NCBI GenBank assembly: GCA_017502125.1
Contig: JAFVVN010000020.1
Location: 1 to 33,164, forward strand
Length of the DNA: 33,164 nt
Reading direction: 5' to 3'
From: Bacteroidales bacterium
GTDB lineage: Bacteria > Bacteroidota > Bacteroidia > Bacteroidales > UBA932
The notes beneath the pieces were generated by a model, which was given only the letters and a program-made list of their open reading frames with translations, did not search any database and was not told the DNA's origin. Numbering within the stretch: the first letter of the stretch is position 1; every line of letters starts with the position of its first letter. The position numbers and the translations under genes are program-made. Positions 25,022 to 30,463 of this stretch are shown here, piece after piece.

Positions 25022-25528
25022 ATGGCAATAATCAAGGAACTCAGGGGTGACAGGCCCGTCATAGGAGAGCGTACGTTTCTGGCGGAGACTGCGACAATCA
25101 TAGGAACAGTGGAGATAGGCGAAGACTGCAGCATATGGTATGGTGCGGTACTGCGTGGTGATGTGGGCGCGATCCATATCGGAGACCGCGTGAACATACA
25201 GGACAATGCTGTGCTGCATGCGACATACGAGCAGTCAGAATGCGTAATCGGAGATGATGTGTCTATCGGGCATGGCGCGAATGTGCACGGATGCATAATC
25301 GGAAACGATGTCATCATAGGCATGGGAGCCATCGTGATGGACAACACTGTCGTTCCGGACGGGACTATCATTGCAGCCGGAGCGGTAGTTCCGGCAAACC
25401 TGACGCTGGAGCCGGGGATCTGGGCTGGCATTCCTGCCCGCAAGATCAATGATGGATCGGAGGCGGTCCTGGCAAAGGCCCATGCAAACGCCGAACACTA
25501 TCTGCACTACAAGACATGGTATGAATAG
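25022..25528 (+). CDS. Gamma-carbonic-anhydrase-like hexapeptide-repeat protein
   Basis: A 168-residue left-handed beta-helix protein of the YrdA/PaaY/gamma-carbonic anhydrase group. Hexapeptide turns run from about residue 12 to 130, for example CSIWYGAVLRGDVGAIHIG and VIGDDVSIGHGANVHGCIIG. The three zinc-ligand histidines are in place (His66, His84, His89, with the spacing of the archaeal enzyme Cam), and Arg45 and Asp47 match the conserved RGD. A C-terminal helix follows. Many of these proteins lack measured carbonic anhydrase activity, so a zinc-binding fold is sure but the reaction is not. The start codon lies 4 nt after a stable hairpin. Confidence 0.9.
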   Translation: MAIIKELRGDRPVIGERTFLAETATIIGTVEIGEDCSIWYGAVLRGDVGAIHIGDRVNIQDNAVLHATYEQSECVIGDDVSIGHGANVHGCIIGNDVIIGMGAIVMDNTVVPDGTIIAAGAVVPANLTLEPGIWAGIPARKINDGSEAVLAKAHANAEHYLHYKTWYE

Positions 25529-25607
25529 CGTGACGTGCACCACCCTGACAATCAATAACATAAGCCAAACTGCTCGCATGGCTGGGACAGCGAGGCAAAA
25601 GCACAAA

Positions 25608-25635
25608 TTGCAGTAAATCAACACCTTAGACAACA
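25608..25635. repeat. TTGCAGTAA-type repeat upstream of the second SpoU gene
   Basis: TTGCAGTAA (25608-25616) is the reverse complement of TTACTGCAA seen at 26521-26529. The following 21 bp (25615-25635) resemble 26473-26493, with 12 of the first 14 positions the same (AAAnCAACAnCTTA). Related repeats thus lie on both sides of the gene 25638-26474. The rest of the gap 25529-25637 shows nothing recognisable. Confidence 0.4.
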
Positions 25636-25637
25636 CG

Positions 25638-26474
25638 ATGAGAAGTGAAGCAATAACATCCGCACAGAATCCGAAGATCAAGGATCTGCTGGCTCTTCAG
25701 GAAAAATCCAAGGAAAGACGCCGCAAAGGCCTGTTTGTGGTCGAGGGCAGACGGGAACTGCTGCACTGTATGGAGGCGGGGTATGAACCATATACCATAT
25801 TCTTCTGCCCCGAGCTTCTTGAGGAGAAGGATCTCAAGGAGATTGAATCAGCTGTAAGCGCAACCGGCAGCCGAAACCAATGCGGGTGGGTGGAGATACC
25901 CCGGCAGCTCTATGACAAGGTTGCATACAGAGGAGGCACTGAGGGGGTGATTGCCGAGATGCATTGCAAGGAGATGACACTTGAGACTCTCAGTCTGAAG
26001 GAGAATCCGCTTGTGGTCGTCCTTGAATCTGTCGAGAAGCCGGGCAATCTTGGAGCCGTTCTCCGCAGCGCTGATGCTTCAGGAGCGGATGCCGTCATCG
26101 TGTGCGACCCTCTCACAGATATGTACAATCCGAACCTGATCCGCTCCAGCATCGGAGCCATATTCACGGTTCCGGTGGCAACAGCCTCGTCAGAAGAGGC
26201 CATCAGCTGGCTGAAATCACAGGGTATAAGGATATACACGGCACAACTTCAGGACTCTGAGTGGTATTATGACACTGACATGACGGGAGGCACAGCCATA
26301 GTGATGGGTACGGAAGCGACCGGACTGACTGATGTCTGGAGAAAGGCTGCAGACGCCCATATCAAGATACCTATGCTCGGCCGCCTGGACTCCCTGAACG
26401 TTTCCGTTTCCGCAGCAATCCTCATGTTTGAAGCAGTACGCCAGCGCAACACCGATACACAGAAAGCACTATAA
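25638..26474 (+). CDS. SpoU-family rRNA 2'-O-methyltransferase with N-terminal substrate-binding domain
   Basis: A 278-residue methyltransferase. The N-terminal part (about 1-110: NPKIKDLLALQEKSKERRRK, GLFVVEGRREL) is the substrate-binding domain of the TsnR/RlmB-like group. The catalytic SpoU domain then shows motif 1 (LESVEKPGNLGAVLRSADAS), motif 2 (IVMGTEATGLTDVW) and motif 3 (IPMLGRLDSLNVSVSAAILM), with the conserved Asn and Arg of motif 1 and Glu of motif 2. A role in 23S rRNA ribose methylation is likely from the family; the position is unknown. It differs from the short SpoU protein at 1916-2452 by having the extra domain. The ATG at 25638 is the natural start. Confidence 0.9.
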   Translation: MRSEAITSAQNPKIKDLLALQEKSKERRRKGLFVVEGRRELLHCMEAGYEPYTIFFCPELLEEKDLKEIESAVSATGSRNQCGWVEIPRQLYDKVAYRGGTEGVIAEMHCKEMTLETLSLKENPLVVVLESVEKPGNLGAVLRSADASGADAVIVCDPLTDMYNPNLIRSSIGAIFTVPVATASSEEAISWLKSQGIRIYTAQLQDSEWYYDTDMTGGTAIVMGTEATGLTDVWRKAADAHIKIPMLGRLDSLNVSVSAAILMFEAVRQRNTDTQKAL

Positions 26475-26482
26475 ACCAACAA

Positions 26483-26530
26483 CTTACAGCAAATCGCCTG
26501 CGGCATATGGCGCAGGCGACTTACTGCAAA
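26483..26530. repeat. Hairpin exactly flanked by direct repeats
   Basis: The 11-bp direct repeats CTTACAGCAAA (26483-26493) and CTTACTGCAAA (26520-26530) abut, without spare bases, a 9-bp perfect inverted repeat: TCGCCTGCG (26494-26502) and CGCAGGCGA (26511-26519) around the loop GCATATGG. It lies between the SpoU gene and aroE. It could work as a terminator, but no T run follows. The arrangement also resembles a small inserted element. Confidence 0.75.
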
Positions 26531-26550
26531 ACATTGTACATCAAGCAGTT

Positions 26551-27495
26551 ATGAAACACCGTCGATTCGGACTCATAGGGTATCCCATAGCCCATTCTTT
26601 ATCGCCAGCGCTGTTCAAGGCAGGGTATGACGGCAGATATCCGTATGAACTGATTGAGACCGAGGACTTTGAAGAGGCATATAAACTGTTTCTGGAAGGG
26701 TATGACGGAATCAACGTCACTGCTCCTTTCAAGGAGCTTGCATTCGGCAAGGCGGATATTCTGTCGGAGGAATGCAAGGTCATCAAGGCCGCTAACCTGC
26801 TGGTAAAGACTCCGGAAGGAATAAAGGCTTTCAATTCCGACTTCCTCGGCGTCCGCCTGTGGCTTGAAGAGATAATTGGAGAGCTGTCCGGGAATATGAC
26901 AGGTTCGAACAGGATCCCTCCCACTTCGTGCAGACCTCACCCTGCAACCATGAATGAAACACACTTTTCCCCATCTGTATACCCTGGCGGTCAGCTAAAA
27001 ACTCTGGTTGTCGGATTGGGAGGAGCCGGCAAGGCGGCGGCAGCGGCGGCATGGAGCACTGGATGCAGGCTTACGCTGATGAACAGGGACATGGCCAAGG
27101 CGGAAGATATGGCTGCACATCTGGACAAGGTGGGTAGAGGAAACAGAGACAGGATAGAGGTCAGACCACTGGAGGACTTCCTGACGTGTTTTGATGAAGC
27201 CGATATCATCATATATAATCTTCCTGTACGGCTTCCTGTTCTGGATGCTCTTACAAAGAATCATCCTGAGATATCCGACATCTCGGAATCCTCCCGGTGC
27301 AAGACAAGGCATCTTCTTGAAGCAAATTACAGGAACCCTTCATTTGACACGGACCTGATGAATGTCATGGAGTCAATATTCCCAGGATTGCGATATACAG
27401 ACGGGACGACCTGGCTCCTGCTGCAGGCCGTAACTGGCTACGAGTTATTTACAGGAGAAAAGCCGGATTTATCCAGAATGTCTGCTCAGATATGA
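26551..27495 (+). CDS. aroE: Shikimate dehydrogenase with a linker insertion
   Basis: It reduces 3-dehydroshikimate with NADPH, the step just before AroK. The 314-residue product has the substrate-binding domain (GYPIAHSLSPALF near 10-22, NVTAPFK with catalytic Lys61, FNSDFLG with Asp97) and the Rossmann domain (VVGLGGAGKAA near 153-163, LTLMNRD). Gln292 near the C-terminus sits in LLLQAVTGYELFTG. It is about 30-40 residues longer than usual because of a polar Pro/Ser-rich insertion at about 112-149 between the domains. The usual NATPxGM motif is altered to YNLPVRLPV. The ATG at 26551 is right; the open frame upstream runs into the previous gene. These divergences leave the function likely but not certain. 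Confidence 0.88.
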   Translation: MKHRRFGLIGYPIAHSLSPALFKAGYDGRYPYELIETEDFEEAYKLFLEGYDGINVTAPFKELAFGKADILSEECKVIKAANLLVKTPEGIKAFNSDFLGVRLWLEEIIGELSGNMTGSNRIPPTSCRPHPATMNETHFSPSVYPGGQLKTLVVGLGGAGKAAAAAAWSTGCRLTLMNRDMAKAEDMAAHLDKVGRGNRDRIEVRPLEDFLTCFDEADIIIYNLPVRLPVLDALTKNHPEISDISESSRCKTRHLLEANYRNPSFDTDLMNVMESIFPGLRYTDGTTWLLLQAVTGYELFTGEKPDLSRMSAQI

Positions 27496-27512
27496 GAAAT
27501 AATCACTATCTT

Positions 27513-27546
27513 GCAGAGTTTTTGGGGCCCTCTGCGAAAGGTCCCA
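27513..27546 (+). promoter_or_regulatory. Alternative hairpins upstream of ssb
   Basis: Two mutually exclusive stems overlap. GCAGAG (27513-27518) can pair with CTCTGC (27530-27535). TGGGGCC (27523-27529) can pair with GGTCCCA (27540-27546) with one G-U pair. The second hairpin would put CTCTGC in its loop. No T run follows. An aroE terminator or an ssb leader switch are both possible; neither is proven. Confidence 0.35.
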
Positions 27547-27579
27547 GACAGAAAGAAATAATCTAATACATCATATATT

Positions 27580-28101
27580 ATGTCATTAAATAAAGCAATG
27601 CTGATCGGTAACGTTGGTAGAGACCCTGAAGTACGTTACCTTGACGGACAGAACGGAAATGCAAAGGTGGCTACATTCACATTGGCCACAACAGAAAGGT
27701 ACAAGGACCGCAACGGTGAGACTCGTGAAAACACGGAATGGCACAATATCGTGGCATGGAGGAACACCGCAGATGTCGTGGAAAGATATGTAAGGAAAGG
27801 CACTCAGGTGTATATCGAAGGCCGTATCCGCACCAGATCATGGGACGACCAGAGCGGAAACAAGAGATATACTACAGAGATTATGGCTGACACCCTACAG
27901 CTTCTTGGAAAGAAATCAGACAATCCGGGAGGTCAGGGAAGCTATCAACCTCAGGGAGCACCTGCACAGCAGATGAGTGGATATCAGCAGCCTGCATACC
28001 AGCAGCCAGGCGTACAGCCTCAGGCATATGCACCGGCAGCCCAGCCTGCAGCATCTCAGAACATCTCAACAGACCTTCCTGACGACGATCTCCCATTCTA
28101 A
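27580..28101 (+). CDS. ssb: Single-stranded DNA-binding protein
   Basis: SSB coats single-stranded DNA and recruits repair and replication proteins. The 173-residue protein has an OB fold (about 1-110), with the family start MSLNKAMLIGNVGRDPEVRY and the motif TEWHNIVAWRNTADVVERYV. A Gln/Pro/Ala-rich flexible linker follows (SYQPQGAPAQQ to AAQPAAS), and the acidic tip ends DDDLPF, the peptide bound by partner proteins. RecJ, encoded 4 kb away, is among the known partners of the SSB tip in other bacteria. It precedes purA by 54 bp and is probably cotranscribed with it. Confidence 0.97.
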   Translation: MSLNKAMLIGNVGRDPEVRYLDGQNGNAKVATFTLATTERYKDRNGETRENTEWHNIVAWRNTADVVERYVRKGTQVYIEGRIRTRSWDDQSGNKRYTTEIMADTLQLLGKKSDNPGGQGSYQPQGAPAQQMSGYQQPAYQQPGVQPQAYAPAAQPAASQNISTDLPDDDLPF

Positions 28102-28155
28102 GACTAAGACAGGAAAGTCCAACCAAGCATATAACAAAGAACTTACATAAAAGTC

Positions 28156-29418
28156 ATGAAACTAGATGTAGTACTCGGCCTCCAATGGGGCGACGAAGGA
28201 AAAGGTAAAATCGTTGACGTACTCGCAGGAAACTATCCTGTAGTGGCCAGATTCCAGGGCGGTCCTAACGCCGGACACTCCCTGCATTTTGACGGCAAGA
28301 GCTTCGTACTCAGGTCAGTTCCATCCGGCATCTTCAGAGAGGATGCCATGAACATTGTCGGAAACGGCGTCGTTCTTGACCCTATAACCTTCAAGGGCGA
28401 ATGCGACAACATAGCTGCGAAGACCGGAATCCCGGTGAACAGGAGGATTGTAATTGCCAAGAAGGCACACCTCATTCTCCCTACACATCGTCTCCTCGAC
28501 GCTGCCAACGAGGCTGCCATGGGCAAGGGCAAGATAGGTTCGACCCTCAAGGGCATCGGACCTACATACACCGACAAGATAAGCCGTCACGGACTTCGCG
28601 TAGGCGACATTCTTGCTCCTGACTTTGCTGACAGATATGCAAAGCTTCAGAACAGGCACATCACACTCCTCAACCAGATGGGCTTCGAGTGTGATCCACA
28701 TGCCGAGGATGCAGAATTCATGGAAGCATGCGAATTCCTGAAGACATTTGAATTCGTGAACTGCGAATACTATATCAACGACATCCTCAAGACAAAGGGG
28801 GTGCTTGCTGAAGGAGCTCAGGGATCGATGCTCGACATCGACTACGGTTCATATCCTTTCGTCACCTCTTCGACAACATCATGCGCCGGAGCCTGTGTAG
28901 GTCTGGGAGTGAATCCTCATCAGATAGGTCATGTATACGGTATCTTCAAGGCCTATTGTACACGTGTAGGAAGCGGTCCGTTCCCTACCGAGCTTTTCGA
29001 CGAGACAGGCGAGAAGATCCGTGCCATAGGTCATGAATTCGGAGCTGTGACAGGTCGCCCACGCCGTTGCGGATGGCTTGACCTTGTAGCCCTGAAATAT
29101 GCCGTAATGGTCAGCGGAGTGACCGACCTCATCATGATGAAGTCTGACTGCCTCGACACCTTCGAGACCATCAAGGTCTGCACTTCATACATAGTGGACG
29201 GCAAGCCAAGCGACCAGTGGCCGTTTGACACATATGCTGACATCCAGCCTGTATACACCGAGTTCAAGGGTTGGAACACTGACCTCACCCACTGCCGCAC
29301 AGAGGAGGAGCTGCCGCAGGAATTCCGTGACTACATCGCCTTCATGGAGAGCTTCCTCGAGGTTCCGATCAAGATCATTTCAGTGGGTCCTGACCGAGAG
29401 GCGACCATCATGAGATAA
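28156..29418 (+). CDS. purA: Adenylosuccinate synthetase
   Basis: It joins IMP and aspartate using GTP, the first committed step to AMP. The 420-residue protein has the N-terminal GLQWGDEGKGK (catalytic Asp13), NAGHSLHFDGK (His41), STLKGIGPTYTDKISRHGLR, EGAQGSMLDIDYGSYPFVTS and the C-terminal GRPRRCGWLDLVALKYAV and TDLIMMKSD motifs. Length is normal. It converges with the MscS-type gene with only 3 bp between the stop codons. Confidence 0.98.
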   Translation: MKLDVVLGLQWGDEGKGKIVDVLAGNYPVVARFQGGPNAGHSLHFDGKSFVLRSVPSGIFREDAMNIVGNGVVLDPITFKGECDNIAAKTGIPVNRRIVIAKKAHLILPTHRLLDAANEAAMGKGKIGSTLKGIGPTYTDKISRHGLRVGDILAPDFADRYAKLQNRHITLLNQMGFECDPHAEDAEFMEACEFLKTFEFVNCEYYINDILKTKGVLAEGAQGSMLDIDYGSYPFVTSSTTSCAGACVGLGVNPHQIGHVYGIFKAYCTRVGSGPFPTELFDETGEKIRAIGHEFGAVTGRPRRCGWLDLVALKYAVMVSGVTDLIMMKSDCLDTFETIKVCTSYIVDGKPSDQWPFDTYADIQPVYTEFKGWNTDLTHCRTEEELPQEFRDYIAFMESFLEVPIKIISVGPDREATIMR

Positions 29419-29421
29419 GAC

Positions 29422-30402
29422 TCACATATTTAGTTGATAAAGTTTCAGTCCGAATTCGGAAGCCATTGACAGAAGATGGTCGAAGATATCGGACTGAATT
29501 CTTTCATATTCGTTCCACACCTTGTCTGTCAGGAAAAAATACACTTCTATTGGCAGTCCGAACTCCGAAGGCTCACGCTGGGCCACTATAAGATCCAGAT
29601 TCTGTGCAACAAGAGGATGGGCACGAAGATATCGTTCAATATAGATCCTATATAACTTGGAGTTGGTCGGGGGCTCATCGGGAGACGACTCATAGTCAGC
29701 CATCAGTGGGATGGACCTGCGGATGTCATCTACCGCCTTGGACGAGAGCATTTCCAGCGAAGTGATGTCCAGACTTATCATCTTGTCCACACGCCTGCCG
29801 TCGCTTTCAGTCATTCCTCTCCAGTTCTTGAACGGGACGCTCACAAGAGTATACGGAGGAATCATCGTAAGGGAGTTGTCCCAGTTCCTCACCTTCACGG
29901 TATTCAGGGTTATCTCCTCGACAGTTCCGTTCGCACTCCCGTCAGGCATCTGGATCCAATCCCCTATCCTGATCATATTGTTACGCGACAGCTGCACACC
30001 GGCCACAAATCCCAGGATGCTGTCCTTGAACACAAGCATGAGCACTGCGGCTGAGGCACCAAGACCGGTAAGCAGAGACTTGGGAGACCTGTTTATAAGT
30101 ATTCCCACCATGACTATACCACCTACAAAGGATGACACCACCTGCAATCCCTGGACAAGTCCCTTCATAGGATGATATCGGCTTTTCTCACTCTTCTCAT
30201 ATGCCGAAAGCAAGGCTGTCAATATGGAATTGAATATAAGGACAGCGATAATGGTAATATAGACCATATTCAATCTGCCCAGAATGTCATGCAGGCCACT
30301 GTCCGCAAGCAGGTCCGAATGCAGCAACAGTTCCCCGGCAATTCCGGGAAGAAGCAGAAGAACATTCCGCACGACCCTCAGCCGTGCTGTCCTTCCTACC
30401 AT
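29422..30402 (-). CDS. MscS-family mechanosensitive channel
   Basis: A 326-residue inner-membrane channel protein that releases solutes under membrane tension. Hydrophobic helices lie near 13-28, 45-67 and 83-104. The pore-lining TM3 region follows (108-138, SLLTGLGASAAVLMLVFKDS, ILGFVAGVQL), then the beta domain (IRIGDWIQMPDGSANGTVEE, VRNWDNSLTMIPPYTLVSVP) and a mixed C-terminal domain. The layout resembles the YbdG-type subgroup. The start was chosen at the ATG 30400-30402. In-frame ATGs at 30423 and 30435 lie inside the rpoC terminator hairpin and its T run, and the rest of the open frame lies inside rpoC. No -7 box was found, so it may depend on read-through past rpoC. Confidence 0.88.
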   Translation of the reverse strand: MVGRTARLRVVRNVLLLLPGIAGELLLHSDLLADSGLHDILGRLNMVYITIIAVLIFNSILTALLSAYEKSEKSRYHPMKGLVQGLQVVSSFVGGIVMVGILINRSPKSLLTGLGASAAVLMLVFKDSILGFVAGVQLSRNNMIRIGDWIQMPDGSANGTVEEITLNTVKVRNWDNSLTMIPPYTLVSVPFKNWRGMTESDGRRVDKMISLDITSLEMLSSKAVDDIRRSIPLMADYESSPDEPPTNSKLYRIYIERYLRAHPLVAQNLDLIVAQREPSEFGLPIEVYFFLTDKVWNEYERIQSDIFDHLLSMASEFGLKLYQLNM

Positions 30403-30405
30403 ATT

Positions 30406-30443
30406 ATAAAAAAAAGTTGCCATGTCCTGGAACATGGCAACTT
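30406..30443 (-). terminator. rpoC terminator
   Basis: On the minus strand AAGTTGCCATGT pairs perfectly with ACATGGCAACTT (30432-30443 and 30414-30425) around the loop TCCAGG. A run of eight T follows (30408-30415). This is a textbook intrinsic terminator, 20 bp past the rpoC stop. It also lies between rpoC and the best start of the downstream channel gene. Confidence 0.92.
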
Positions 30444-30463
30444 CTGTGCTACTTTCTAATCTG

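Noticed and set aside
25608-26530. SpoU methyltransferase gene as cargo of a mobile element, because related repeats lie on both sides
   Set aside because: The flanking repeats match only partly, the gene looks native in composition and family, and no transposase is present. The repeats are reported separately.
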